Source of the DNA: Rhodospirillaceae bacterium | GTDB taxonomy: Bacteria > Pseudomonadota > Alphaproteobacteria > Dongiales > Dongiaceae | NCBI GenBank assembly: GCA_008012315.1 | Contig: SSEL01000018.1 | Span: 1 to 64,000 of the forward strand | Length of the DNA stretch: 64,000 bases | Direction of reading: 5' to 3' | Translations under genes and position numbers: made by a program | Part shown: positions 45,085 through 53,820 of the stretch, piece by piece | Layout of the letters: each line of letters opens with the position of its first letter | How positions within the stretch are numbered: the stretch's first letter is position 1 | The notes under the pieces: model-generated | What the model was told of the DNA's origin: nothing | Databases searched by the model: none | Seen by the model: the letters and a program-made list of their open reading frames with translations, nothing else

Positions 45085-46089
45085 GCCGAATTTCGCCAAA
45101 TAGGCTTCCGCGAGGTCGGCGGTGCCGGCGGTATAGGGAACGCCCAGGCTGCGCGCGAGATCGGTTTCATGATGCGAGCCGATCCAGGCCACCAAAAGAA
45201 GCCGGCGCATCATGATGAAGGTCGGAATCTCCGTTTCTTCCTCCGCCGTCAGCGGCGCGACCTTGCGATAGCCCCGCACCCAGGCATCGACCAGTTCCGG
45301 CACATCGGGGCGATGCTCGATGAAGCTCAATGCCGTGCCGATATCATAGAGGAACCAGCTGAACCCGGAATCGTCGAAATCGATGACCTTGGTCTTCTCG
45401 CCTTCGACCAGGAGATTGGCAAGACGGATATCGGCATGCATCAGGCCGAAGCGTTGCGGAGCCGTGCCGAAGGCATCGAGCCGCTTTCGAATGGTTTCCG
45501 AGAGCCGGTCGAAAAGCTGCAGATAGGCCGGCGTCATGCCCATGCCATTCTGCCAGCGCCCCCAGATCGACCGCGCGCCCAGCGCACCGCTGTGATCCCA
45601 GCGCTGACGGGTGAAACCCTCCGGCAGCCGCCAGTCGCGGCTATGGCGATGCATATGCGCGCTGACCGTACCCAGCCGCTCGAACGGGCCCAGGAGATCA
45701 TCCTCCGGCGGTTCCTCACCGGTGAGGAAGGTGAACATCACGGCATGGCGCGGCGCCGGCAGTTCGTCATTGGCCAGGAGCTGGATCAGCGTGCCGTCGC
45801 GGGCCGGGATCGGTGCGGCGGTGATGACCCCCTCCTCATTGCGCAAGGCATCGATCCATTGCAGTTCCGACCAGATCGCCGCTTCGCTGTGATAGCCGCG
45901 GCGATGAATGCGCAGGATGCTCCGTTTGCCCTGCACCGGATCGTCGATGCGATAGGTGGCGTTTTCGGAATGGTTGATCAATGTCGCCGTCGCTTCGGCC
46001 GAGAGTCCATAGCGGCCGAATGCCTGTTCCGCCAACCGCCCTAGCTGCGCCAGGAACGCTTCGACCGTCGTGACTGCATCGGCGCTCAT
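45082..46089 (-). CDS. Aminoglycoside phosphotransferase-like (APH/homoserine kinase fold) protein
   Basis: 335 aa eukaryotic-like kinase fold. The catalytic loop is GLMHADIRLANLL and the metal-binding motif VIDFDDSG; the ATP-site N-lobe includes SENATYRI and ILRIHRRGYHS. The layout matches serine/threonine protein kinase SrkA/YihE and homoserine kinase type II relatives, so the substrate may be a small molecule or protein. It stands alone, divergent from the pseudouridine synthase gene. Confidence 0.85.
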   Translation of the reverse strand: MSADAVTTVEAFLAQLGRLAEQAFGRYGLSAEATATLINHSENATYRIDDPVQGKRSILRIHRRGYHSEAAIWSELQWIDALRNEEGVITAAPIPARDGTLIQLLANDELPAPRHAVMFTFLTGEEPPEDDLLGPFERLGTVSAHMHRHSRDWRLPEGFTRQRWDHSGALGARSIWGRWQNGMGMTPAYLQLFDRLSETIRKRLDAFGTAPQRFGLMHADIRLANLLVEGEKTKVIDFDDSGFSWFLYDIGTALSFIEHRPDVPELVDAWVRGYRKVAPLTAEEETEIPTFIMMRRLLLVAWIGSHHETDLARSLGVPYTAGTADLAEAYLAKFG

Positions 46090-46265
46090 GAAATCCTCTC
46101 AACTGCCCCTGCCGGGGATGAACCTGTTTCTGATTGGCAAGCGGCGCCTGAACGGTCAATAGCCGAAGCGTCGCCGATCCTGCTGACCGCGACATATCCA
46201 CCACCGCCCTTGCGGAAAGCGCCTTATTCTACGTAAAACGGACCGGCGATATTGATCGCGGCATC

Positions 46266-46299
46266 ATGAAAACACATGCGACATGAAAACACATGCGAC
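46266..46299 (+). repeat. 17-bp tandem duplication of a start region
   Basis: ATGAAAACACATGCGAC occurs twice in direct tandem (46266-46282 and 46283-46299). The first copy encodes a six-codon minigene, M-K-T-H-A-T, whose TGA overlaps the ATG of the second copy, which starts the pseudouridine synthase. Confidence 0.95.
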
Positions 46300-47176
46300 C
46301 GGCAAGGCGGATCGGGACGGATCCGGCGGAAAAGGCAGGGATAGCAGCGGCGGCCGGGGCGGCCGGTCCGGGCGCCGGCGGCCGAGGTCGTCGCGGCAAT
46401 CCCAGAAACAACCGCAGCCGTCCCTCAGCAAGGGCCCGGCGCCGCTGTCCGAAGAAGAGATCCTGGCGCGCCTGCTCTACCGCGACGGCCTGATCCTGAT
46501 CATCGACAAGCCGGCCGGCCTGCCGGTTCATGCCGGGCCCGGCGGCGGCCCCAACCTGGAGCAATGCCTGGATGCCCTTCGCTTCGGCTTGCCGGCCGCC
46601 CCCGCCCTCGCCCACCGCCTGGACCGCGATACCAGCGGCTGCCTGGTCCTGGGTCGGCATCGCAAGGCCTTGCGGAAGCTGGGCCTGATGTTCGCCGGCG
46701 GCCAGGTGGAGAAGACCTATTGGGCCATTGTCCAGGGCCGTCCGCCCGAGACTGCGGGTACGATTGATCTGCCCCTGAAAAAGCTGAACCAGCGCACCGG
46801 CTGGCGCATGACGGTTGCCGAGAAAGACGATCCCGAGGCGCAAAAGGCAGTCACCGACTACCGGCTGCTCGGCAGCGACGGCGTCCTCTCCTGGCTGGCA
46901 TTAAAGCCGCGCACGGGCCGCACCCATCAGATCCGCGTCCATTGCACCGCGCTTGGCTGTCCATTGATCGGCGATCCCGTCTACGGACCCGATGCCGCCG
47001 GCAATCGCGATGCCGGCATCAAGCTGCATCTGCATGCCCGCGCTATCGGCCTGCCGCTTTACCCCAAGCGGGAGGCGATTACGGCCGAGGCAGCCCCGCC
47101 GCCGCATATGCTGACGGCGCTTTTGCAATGCGGTTATATCGCGGCCGAAGCGCCTACGCAGCAAAAGCCAGGCTGA
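46283..47176 (+). CDS. RluA-family RNA pseudouridine synthase
   Basis: 297 aa. A Gly/Arg/Ser-rich basic N-terminal extension (about 50 residues) precedes the catalytic domain, with LIIDKPAGLPVHAG, the catalytic aspartate in HRLDRDTSGCLVL, and the RTHQIRVHC motif. It isomerises uridine to pseudouridine in rRNA or tRNA; the target site is not predictable. No S4 domain is seen. The start is the second copy of a 17-bp duplication, and its 3' end overlaps the convergent histidine kinase gene by 23 bp. Confidence 0.92.
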   Translation: MKTHATGKADRDGSGGKGRDSSGGRGGRSGRRRPRSSRQSQKQPQPSLSKGPAPLSEEEILARLLYRDGLILIIDKPAGLPVHAGPGGGPNLEQCLDALRFGLPAAPALAHRLDRDTSGCLVLGRHRKALRKLGLMFAGGQVEKTYWAIVQGRPPETAGTIDLPLKKLNQRTGWRMTVAEKDDPEAQKAVTDYRLLGSDGVLSWLALKPRTGRTHQIRVHCTALGCPLIGDPVYGPDAAGNRDAGIKLHLHARAIGLPLYPKREAITAEAAPPPHMLTALLQCGYIAAEAPTQQKPG

Positions 47177-48428
47177 AGCTCACCGTCGTCCCATTGCCCG
47201 GTGAGCTTTCGATCTCCAGGACACTGCCATGCAGTTGCACGAGCCGCCGGGAGATCGCCAGACCGAGCCCGGTACCCGGCCCGGCATCGGTGTCATTGTG
47301 GCGGACCTGCCGATAGGGTTCGGCAATCTGCTTAAGGTCATCCGCGCTGATGCCGCGCCCGGTATCGCTGACGAAAATGCGGCAACCGGCCTTTTGCATG
47401 GCGACGGTGACGCCGACATAGCCGCCATGCGGCGTGAACTTGAGCGCGTTGGAAATCAGATTGACCAGGACCTGTTTCAGCGCGCGCGGATCCGCCATGA
47501 CAGCAGGCAGCTTGGGATCGATCTTGACCTCGAATTTCTGTCGATGATCCTTGGCCAGGCCGGACATCATGCGGTGGACCTGCGTCACCAGGAATGACAG
47601 ATCCGTCGGTTCCGGTATCACCTCGAATTTACCCGCTTCGATCTTGGAAAGATCGAGCAGGTCGTTGATCAGGTCCAGAAGATGCTGGCCGCTGCTGTTG
47701 ACGATGTCGATGAATTCGCGGCGGCGCTCTTCCGAAAATTCCTTGGCGACATCCAACCGCAGCAAATCGGTGAAGCCGATGATGGCATTGAGGGGTGTCC
47801 GCAATTCATGGGCCATCGCGGCGATGAACAGCGACTTCTGTTGCAGCAGGCGTTCCGCCTGGGCCTGGGCCTGGGCGCTTTCCTGCGCCAGGAAAGCCAT
47901 GTCCTTCGCCTGCCGCGCAGCGCTTTCTTTGAGCCGCCGCAATTCCAGCGAATCGACCACCATGCAGGCTAGGTCCCGTAGCAGGTCCCGTTCCTCATCC
48001 GTCAGCTCGCGGGGCTGCTGATCCATCACGCAGAGCGCCCCCAGCCGATGGCCTTCCGGCGTGATCAATGGCGCGCCGGCATAGAAGCGAATATAGGGAG
48101 CACCGATCACCAGCGGATTTTGCGCGAAGCGGTCATCCGACACGGCATCCGGCACGACCATCACCTGGTCGTCCCGGATCGTGTAAGCGCAAAAGGCAAT
48201 GCTGCGGGCGGTTTCCTGAAGCTCGAAGCCGACTTTGGCCTTCAGCCATTGCCGATCGCGATCGATCAGCGAAATGAGCGCGATGGGGACATGCAGGATC
48301 GCGGCGGCGACACGCACGAAGCGATCGAAAGACTCCTCGGCCGCCGTATCCAGAATGCCATAGTCATCGAGCGCCGCCAGACGGGCGTTCTCGCTGGCAT
48401 CACGCGCAAGCACATCTTCCGTTATCAA
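47154..48428 (-). CDS. Soluble GAF-domain sensor histidine kinase
   Basis: 424 aa, no membrane segment. N-terminal GAF domain (about 20-165; ALISLIDRDRQWLKAKVG, SIAFCAYTI), a coiled-coil linker rich in Gln/Ala, then a dimerisation domain with phospho-accepting His in AHELRTPLNAIIGF and an HATPase domain (NLISNALKFTPHGG; DTGRGIS; GTGLGLAISRRL). Cytoplasmic ligand sensing is likely. No response regulator gene is adjacent, so it is an orphan kinase. Confidence 0.93.
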   Translation of the reverse strand: MITEDVLARDASENARLAALDDYGILDTAAEESFDRFVRVAAAILHVPIALISLIDRDRQWLKAKVGFELQETARSIAFCAYTIRDDQVMVVPDAVSDDRFAQNPLVIGAPYIRFYAGAPLITPEGHRLGALCVMDQQPRELTDEERDLLRDLACMVVDSLELRRLKESAARQAKDMAFLAQESAQAQAQAERLLQQKSLFIAAMAHELRTPLNAIIGFTDLLRLDVAKEFSEERRREFIDIVNSSGQHLLDLINDLLDLSKIEAGKFEVIPEPTDLSFLVTQVHRMMSGLAKDHRQKFEVKIDPKLPAVMADPRALKQVLVNLISNALKFTPHGGYVGVTVAMQKAGCRIFVSDTGRGISADDLKQIAEPYRQVRHNDTDAGPGTGLGLAISRRLVQLHGSVLEIESSPGNGTTVSFSLAFAA

Positions 48429-48810
48429 TATGCACCTGACACCCAGGATGAACGTGGCCGGCTATACCGCTATCGCGGGTATGCCGGTACGATAATGACT
48501 ATCTCAGTACAAAATTGCTGTTCGGTTAATGCCTTGTCGCCGCTGGAAAATATCTCCGCCGACTGATCCGGGCCGTTACGGGCGTTCGATTATGACAGCG
48601 CCTGCGATGACACCTCGACCTGCCGGGGCCACAATATAGCCATGCAAGTTCAATAGCTTGACGGCATGAAGGCCGGTCGCTTAGGACTTCAGACCAATCG
48701 CTGCTGTCCTGCGGCTCAAGCTTTCGCCTCTCGCCCACCGCATATCGGCAGAGGCTGCCGTCCGGTCCATCGCGATCCTTCAGCCATGAATTAACGGTGA
48801 TGACGCTCCC
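48429..48810. other. Intergenic space between the histidine kinase and the DHA2 exporter
   Basis: 382 bp between divergent genes. It must hold both promoters, but I see no good -35/-10 pair. TTGACG near 48655 has no matching -10. No RNA gene or credible small reading frame was found. Confidence 0.5.
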
Positions 48811-50307
48811 ATGAACAAGCCCAGCTTCGTTAAGCTCAGTGCCGCGGAAACACACAAAGTGGTGCTGGGGGCGATGATCGCCCTGTTCCTGGCCGCGCTC
48901 GACCAGACCATCATCGCCACCGCCTTGCCATCGATCGGCTCGGATCTCGGCGACTTTCATCTGATGGCCTGGATCGTCACCGCTTATTTGCTGACCTCCA
49001 CCGCGGCCACCCCCATCCTGGGTAAGCTCAGCGACCTGCACGGCCGCCGCCCGGTCATGCGCGCCAGCATCTTGATCTTCCTGCTGGGATCCGTGCTCTG
49101 CGCCCTGTCGCCCTCGATGCCGTTTCTGATCCTGGCCCGGGCGCTGCAGGGTTTCGGTGGCGGCGGCCTGATCACCCTGGCACAGACGGTGGTGGCCGAT
49201 GTCGTCTCGCCGCGTGAACGCGGACGCTACGGCGCCTATTTCGCCGGCGTCTGGGCCGGGTCATCCCTGTTGGGCCCCGTCCTTGGCGGTTTCCTGACAG
49301 AATATGCGAGCTGGCATTGGATCTTCTGGATCAACCTGCCGATCGGTCTTGCCGCCATCCTGATCACCGACCGGATTTTGCATCGCCTGACCGGCCGTGG
49401 CGGCGCGCGGCGCATCGATTATGTGAGCGTGCTCTGCTTTACCGTCAGCAGCACCACCTTCCTGCTGGCCCTGTCCTGGGGCGGCACGGAATTTCCCTGG
49501 GCCTCCTGGCAGGTCATCGTCGCCATTGCCTGCAGCATCGTCACCGGATCTATTTTTGCCTCGCGCCAGCGCCGGCTCGATGAACCCATCATGCCGCCCC
49601 GGTTCTTCTCCGATACCGTCGTCACGCCGGTTCTGATTGCCGTCTTCCTGGTCTTCGGCGCCTATCTCGCTTTGGCGGTGCTGGTGCCGACCTTCCTACA
49701 GCTCTCGTTGCAGCAATCGCCCCGCGATGTCGGCCTGCTGATGATCCCGCTGCTGCTGTCGAGCACGATCGGCGCGGCGATCTCCGGACAATATATCCAT
49801 CGCACCGGCGGCTATAAGCTGCCGACCCTCCTTGGCCTGCCTTTGGCCATTGCTTGTCTCGTGCTGCTCGGCATTCTTACCCCGCAGGCAACGCCGATGA
49901 TGACGGCCGGCCTGCTGCTGCTGGCCGGGCTGGGGATCGGGCCGATCTTTCCGATCGCCAATGTCGCCGCGCAGAATGCCGTCGAGCGGCGCGATCTCGG
50001 CGCCGTCAGCGGTGCCATCAGCTTTGCCCGCGCCCTTGGCGGCGCCGCCGCGACGGCAGGCGGCTCGGCGCTGGTGCTGGGGCTCATGGTGGCGATGATG
50101 CCGGCCCGGGCGGCCGATGGCGGCCTCACGGAAATCCTGAGTCATCCCTTGGACGCGACGGCGCGGCTCGACCTCGCCCATGCCTATACGGTCTTCGTCT
50201 TCATCGCCGCCGGGATCCTGGCCGTTGGTTTGTTCGCTTTCTCCAGGATCGAGCAACGGCCCTTGCAGGACAGCCGGTCGGTCGATACCTCGGTGGAAAT
50301 CGGCTGA
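48811..50307 (+). CDS. MFS drug-efflux transporter, DHA2 (EmrB/QacA) family
   Basis: 498 aa with 13-14 predicted membrane helices. Motif D1-like LDQTIIATALPSI, motif A GKLSDLHGRRPVM and motif C-like GVWAGSSLLGPVLGGFLTE are those of 14-helix proton-driven multidrug exporters. No membrane-fusion protein or regulator gene adjoins it, so it may work alone at the inner membrane. Substrate unknown. Confidence 0.92.
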   Translation: MNKPSFVKLSAAETHKVVLGAMIALFLAALDQTIIATALPSIGSDLGDFHLMAWIVTAYLLTSTAATPILGKLSDLHGRRPVMRASILIFLLGSVLCALSPSMPFLILARALQGFGGGGLITLAQTVVADVVSPRERGRYGAYFAGVWAGSSLLGPVLGGFLTEYASWHWIFWINLPIGLAAILITDRILHRLTGRGGARRIDYVSVLCFTVSSTTFLLALSWGGTEFPWASWQVIVAIACSIVTGSIFASRQRRLDEPIMPPRFFSDTVVTPVLIAVFLVFGAYLALAVLVPTFLQLSLQQSPRDVGLLMIPLLLSSTIGAAISGQYIHRTGGYKLPTLLGLPLAIACLVLLGILTPQATPMMTAGLLLLAGLGIGPIFPIANVAAQNAVERRDLGAVSGAISFARALGGAAATAGGSALVLGLMVAMMPARAADGGLTEILSHPLDATARLDLAHAYTVFVFIAAGILAVGLFAFSRIEQRPLQDSRSVDTSVEIG

Positions 50308-50312
50308 ACGCA

Positions 50313-50343
50313 AAAGGGACATGCACGGCATGCCCCTTCTTTC
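50313..50343 (+). terminator. Candidate terminator after the DHA2 exporter
   Basis: AAAGGGACATGC and GCATGCCCCTT pair imperfectly around an ACG loop, followed by CTTTC. It sits between the exporter and the ABC-transporter remains. Confidence 0.5.
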
Positions 50344-50361
50344 ATCGGCAGGTCGACAGCC

Positions 50362-50739
50362 TCAGCCGCCGGCCTTCACGTCTTCGAACATCTTGGTCAT
50401 CTTGTCGTTGTTGCGAATCGGCCGGGTGAAGACGGTCGATTTCAGCATCGTGTTCGGATCGGTCGGCAGTTGCAGTTCCTTCAGCTTCGCTTCACCCACC
50501 GCCTTCATCGCATCGGCATTCGACGCGCCGTAGCCGTCATTCTCGATCAAATACTCGCCTGATGCGTCATCGAGATGGGCATTGATGAAGTCGTAAGCGA
50601 GATCGGCATGCGGTGTGTCCTTGATCATGACGAAGCCGCAGACCCAGATCAGCATGCCTTCCTTGGGCGTCATGAACTCAACCGGCACGCCCTGCTTCTT
50701 CAGGCTGACGGCCGAGCATTCCAGGTCTTGTCGCCATCG
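50362..50739 (-). pseudogene. Remnant of a PotD-like polyamine-binding protein (C-terminal part)
   Basis: Only the last third remains: VPVEFMTPKEGMLIWVCGF, then DTPHADLAYDFINAHLDD, YLIENDGYGASNADA and a KMFEDVKAGG end, the usual C-terminus of spermidine/putrescine-binding proteins. Upstream, the family-like DGDKTWN is in another frame, and one missing base near 50710 would reconnect it. Before that the sequence is permease, so the first two thirds of the gene are deleted. It is distinct from the two intact binding proteins upstream. Confidence 0.75.
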
Positions 50740-51106
50740 ACCAGATCAAGGCCAATGTGCCCAGCAGCATGCAGGAGCCAAGAGCAAGTATCTCCGGCAG
50801 CCGGTTGGGGAAGCGCAGTTGCCCCCAGATATAAAGCGGCAGGGTGACGTCGGTGCCGGCCAGGAAGAAGGCGATGACGAACCCGTCGATCGAAGTGGTC
50901 AGGCACAGAATGAGCGACATGGCAATCGCCGGGACCGAAAGCGGCAAAGTGATCTTCAAAAAGGTGCCGATCTCATTGGCGCCGAGATCCAGCGCTGCCT
51001 CTTCCAGCATGCGATCGACCGTGACAAAGCGACTCATCATGATCGACAGGCTGAGCGGCGTGCAGAAGACGACATGGCCGATGGTGATGGCCCCCCAGCG
51101 GTATCA
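50740..51106 (-). pseudogene. Remnant of a PotC-like ABC permease (middle part)
   Basis: Reads as the second half of a polyamine-type permease: IGHVVFCTPLSLSIMMSRF, then EEAALDLGANEIGTFLKITL (EAA loop), two membrane segments and FPNRLPEILALGS. The N-terminal half is missing; in the same frame a stop codon lies just upstream of the IGHVVF segment. The 3' end runs straight into binding-protein sequence. Both ends therefore look like deletion junctions. Confidence 0.75.
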
Positions 51107-51171
51107 GCAAAAGGTACCTGCCGACTCGTTGGCGCATGCTTCGCATTGTCGCTCAGGTCCATTGCTCCCCT
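51107..51171 (-). pseudogene. Start of a lost ABC-transporter gene
   Basis: On the minus strand an AGGGGAG ribosome site precedes an ATG at 51162 that encodes MDLSDNAKHAPTSRQVPFAD before family resemblance ends. The RQVPFAD ending is like the first residues of PotA-type ATPases (VPF followed by the first beta strand). The frame then joins the permease remnant out of phase. I infer that the rest of this gene and the following permease gene were deleted. Confidence 0.45.
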
Positions 51172-51272
51172 GTCCGCATCTTCGGGCCGGAGATTTGAAC
51201 GAGTAAATCAATATTTCAGTATTTTGAAAATGTTTGTAATTCTTTGCGACGAGAATGAAATCATAGTCCCAA

Positions 51273-51310
51273 GCGAGGGCTCGCCGATGATCGTTTCAGC
51301 GAGCCCTCGC
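51273..51310 (-). terminator. Long perfect hairpin after the first binding-protein gene
   Basis: 12-bp perfect stem GCGAGGGCTCGC / GCGAGCCCTCGC with a 14-base loop, starting 12 bp past the stop of the binding-protein gene. No T tract. An AT-rich tract (51190-51270) follows. Confidence 0.6.
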
Positions 51311-51321
51311 GGACAGCCTGA

Positions 51322-52500
51322 TCAGCCGGCCTGGAACCGATCGGCGTATTCATTGCGCTTCGAGACGAACCAGCTCGCCTGTTCCGGCCACCACCAGAGC
51401 TTATCCAAGGCATCGCCCGGGAAAGCCGCTTTCAGGAACTTCTTCTGTGCCTCCGGCGCGGCATCGGCGGCACCCTTGGCGACGGGATTGCCGCTATAGG
51501 CATTGGCCCAGGCCAGCGCCCCTTCCGGCGTGTTGATCCAGGAAACCCAGGCCTCGGCCTGGGCGATATTCTTCGCGCCCTTGAACAGCACGAAATCCTG
51601 CAGCCAGGCGGCGGCGCCTTCTTTGGGGGAGAGGTAACCGATCGGCAGACCTTCCTTCTGCAAGGCCTGGGCCGAGGTATCCCAGCAATTGCCGATCACG
51701 CAGCCATTGGTCCGGAAGGCGCCCTGAGCCGAGTTCTCGTCCTTCCACCACTGCGCCACATGGCTTTTCAGCTCCAGCGCCTTCTTGATGATGACGTCGT
51801 AATTCGTCGTCATCGAGGCCTCGTCCTTGAAGGAATCGTCATAGGGCTTCGGCAATTTGCCTTCGCCTTCCAGCCACCGCCCGATCGTCATCAAGCCGGA
51901 ATGCGGCCGCACGGTCAGCTTGCCGGCATATTCATCCTTCCACAGGTCGCCCAGGCTGGCCTGCGGGTAGGTAAGCTTCACTTCATCGGTGTTGAAGGTC
52001 AGGGATTCGGTTCCCCAGACGCTGGGCGATGCATAGAGCTTGCCGCTTATCTGTGCCGGCTTCATCGCCGAGCCGTTCATGATGCCGGGCTCGATGCCCT
52101 CGATATTGACCTTCTTGTCGTTCCAGGGTTGCAGGAAATCCTGCTCGACCCAGTTCTTGACCCGGTCGGCCGTCGGTTCGCAGATATCGAAACCACCGTT
52201 CGCCCCGCCGGCCTTGGCCTGGGCGACCATGGCGTCCTGGTCGGGCTGTTCGGTGAAATTGACGGTGATGCCCGTCTTCTTGGTAAAGGCTTCGAAGACC
52301 GGCTTGAACTCATAGCCGGCCCAGCCCATGAAATTGAATTCGCCCGAGGATGAAAAGGCATCGAGCACGATCCATGGCGCGCCCAGCGAGACCGTGCCGA
52401 TGACGGCCGTCGATTTCAACAGCCGGCGCCGGGATATCGTGAGATCAAGGCCCGCGCCGGAATCACGTTCTTCATGCTTTGTCGTCTTACGCTTTGTCAT
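51322..52500 (-). CDS. ABC transporter substrate-binding protein, PotD-like, Tat-exported (copy 1)
   Basis: 392 aa. The N-terminus has a twin-arginine signal (SRRRLLKSTAVIGTVSLG), then a mature PotD-like fold: FNFMGWAGYEFKPVFEAF, EQPDQDAMVAQAKAGG, YASPSVWGTESLTFNTDEV, FRTNGCVIGNCWDTS. It should bind a polyamine-like or other small cation in the periplasm. GGAGGA five bases before ATG 52500 fixes the start. It is a close tandem paralogue of the upstream gene. The permease and ATPase genes that should follow are reduced to remnants. Confidence 0.9.
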   Translation of the reverse strand: MTKRKTTKHEERDSGAGLDLTISRRRLLKSTAVIGTVSLGAPWIVLDAFSSSGEFNFMGWAGYEFKPVFEAFTKKTGITVNFTEQPDQDAMVAQAKAGGANGGFDICEPTADRVKNWVEQDFLQPWNDKKVNIEGIEPGIMNGSAMKPAQISGKLYASPSVWGTESLTFNTDEVKLTYPQASLGDLWKDEYAGKLTVRPHSGLMTIGRWLEGEGKLPKPYDDSFKDEASMTTNYDVIIKKALELKSHVAQWWKDENSAQGAFRTNGCVIGNCWDTSAQALQKEGLPIGYLSPKEGAAAWLQDFVLFKGAKNIAQAEAWVSWINTPEGALAWANAYSGNPVAKGAADAAPEAQKKFLKAAFPGDALDKLWWWPEQASWFVSKRNEYADRFQAG

Positions 52501-52618
52501 GGAGTCCTCCTTCAATCCATTAGTCATGCCAAGTTATTCTTTGACATTCCGATGGCTGAACTGACCGCTCCACCCCAAGCAGCCCCATCGTCATACCGAT
52601 AAGGCTAGAAGCCGGCAG

Positions 52619-52649
52619 GGCTCCGGCGCATCGACGATGCGCCGGAGCC
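52619..52649 (-). terminator. Long perfect hairpin between the two binding-protein genes
   Basis: 13-bp perfect GC-rich stem GGCTCCGGCGCAT / ATGCGCCGGAGCC with a five-base loop, 11 bp past the stop of the second binding-protein gene. It has no T tract, so it may protect the upstream mRNA or partly stop readthrough into the next gene. Confidence 0.65.
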
Positions 52650-52659
52650 GTTCGTGGCC

Positions 52660-53820
52660 TTAGGCCGACTGGAACCTATCGATATATTCGTTACGCTTGG
52701 AAACAAACCACGTGGTCTGTTCCGGCCACCACCACAGCTTGTTCAAGGCATCGCCCGGAAAAGCCGCCTTCAGGAACTTCTTCTGCGATTCCGGCGCCGC
52801 ATCGGCACCGCCTTTGGCCACCGGATTGCCCGACCAGGCAACGGCCCAGGCGAGCGACCCTTCGGGGCTGTTGATCCAGGAGATCCAGGCTTCGGCCTGG
52901 GCGACATTCTTCGCCTTCTTGAAGAGGACGAATTCCTGCAGCCAGGCGGCAGCGCCTTCCTTCGGCGAGATATAGCCGATCGGCAGGCCTTCCTTCTGCA
53001 GCGCCTGGGCCGAGGTATCCCAGCAATGGCCGATCACGCAGCCATTGGTCCGGAAGGCGCCCTGAGCCGAATTCTCGTCTTTCCACCACTGGGCGATATG
53101 GCCCTTCAGCTCCTGCGCCTTCTTCAGGATGACATCGTAATTCGCCACCATCGTCGCTTCGTCCTTGAACGAATCGTCATAGGGCTTCGGCAACTTGCCT
53201 TCGGTTTCCAGCCAGCGGCCTATCGCCATCAAGCCGGAATTCGCACGCAGCGCAACCTTGCCAGCATACTGATCCTGCCACAAATCACCCAGGCTCGCCT
53301 GAGGATATTCCAGCTTGACCTCATCGGTGTTGAACATCAGGGATTCCGTTCCCCAGACGCTGGGCGAGGCATAAAGCTTGCCATCGACTTCGCCCTGCTT
53401 GGCGGCGGAGCCGTTCATGATGCCCGGCTCGACGCCGTCGAGATTGATCTTGGCAGTGTCCCAGGGCTGGATGAAACCTTGCTCGACCCAGTTGCGCACG
53501 CGGTCGGCGGTCGGTTCGGAAATATCGAACGTATCGCTGCCGCCGGCTTTCGCCTGGGCCGCCATCGCATCCTGATCCGGCTGCTCGTTGAAATTGATCT
53601 TGATGCCGGTTTTCTTCTCGAAAGCTTCGAAAGCCGGCTTGAAGTCATAGCCGGCCCAGCCGATGAAGTTCAGTTCACCGGATGAGGAAAAAGCATCGCG
53701 CACAAGCCAGGGCGCGGTCACCGCCGCCGCACCGAGCGTTGCAGTCGTCTTCAACAGCCGGCGGCGCGAAAAGGCGCGCGCGCTGACGGCTGTCGGATGA
53801 GTTACGTCACGTTTCTTCAA
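52660..53820 (-). CDS. ABC transporter substrate-binding protein, PotD-like, Tat-exported (copy 2)
   Basis: 386 aa with a twin-arginine signal (FSRRRLLKTTATLGAAAV). The mature part is very similar to copy 1 throughout: FIGWAGYDFKPAFEAFEKK, EQPDQDAMAAQAKAGG, SPSVWGTESLMFNTDEV, FRTNGCVIGHCWDTS. Differences cluster in the signal region and first third. The start is a TTG at 53820 with AAGGAGG five bases upstream. A tandem gene duplication is the simple explanation. It is the first gene of the minus-strand transport cluster. Confidence 0.9.
   Translation of the reverse strand: MKKRDVTHPTAVSARAFSRRRLLKTTATLGAAAVTAPWLVRDAFSSSGELNFIGWAGYDFKPAFEAFEKKTGIKINFNEQPDQDAMAAQAKAGGSDTFDISEPTADRVRNWVEQGFIQPWDTAKINLDGVEPGIMNGSAAKQGEVDGKLYASPSVWGTESLMFNTDEVKLEYPQASLGDLWQDQYAGKVALRANSGLMAIGRWLETEGKLPKPYDDSFKDEATMVANYDVILKKAQELKGHIAQWWKDENSAQGAFRTNGCVIGHCWDTSAQALQKEGLPIGYISPKEGAAAWLQEFVLFKKAKNVAQAEAWISWINSPEGSLAWAVAWSGNPVAKGGADAAPESQKKFLKAAFPGDALNKLWWWPEQTTWFVSKRNEYIDRFQSA

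Noticed and set aside
48526..49041. Reading frame antisense to the start of the DHA2 exporter
   Set aside because: Glycine/glutamine-rich with no domain; overlaps a well-supported exporter N-terminus.
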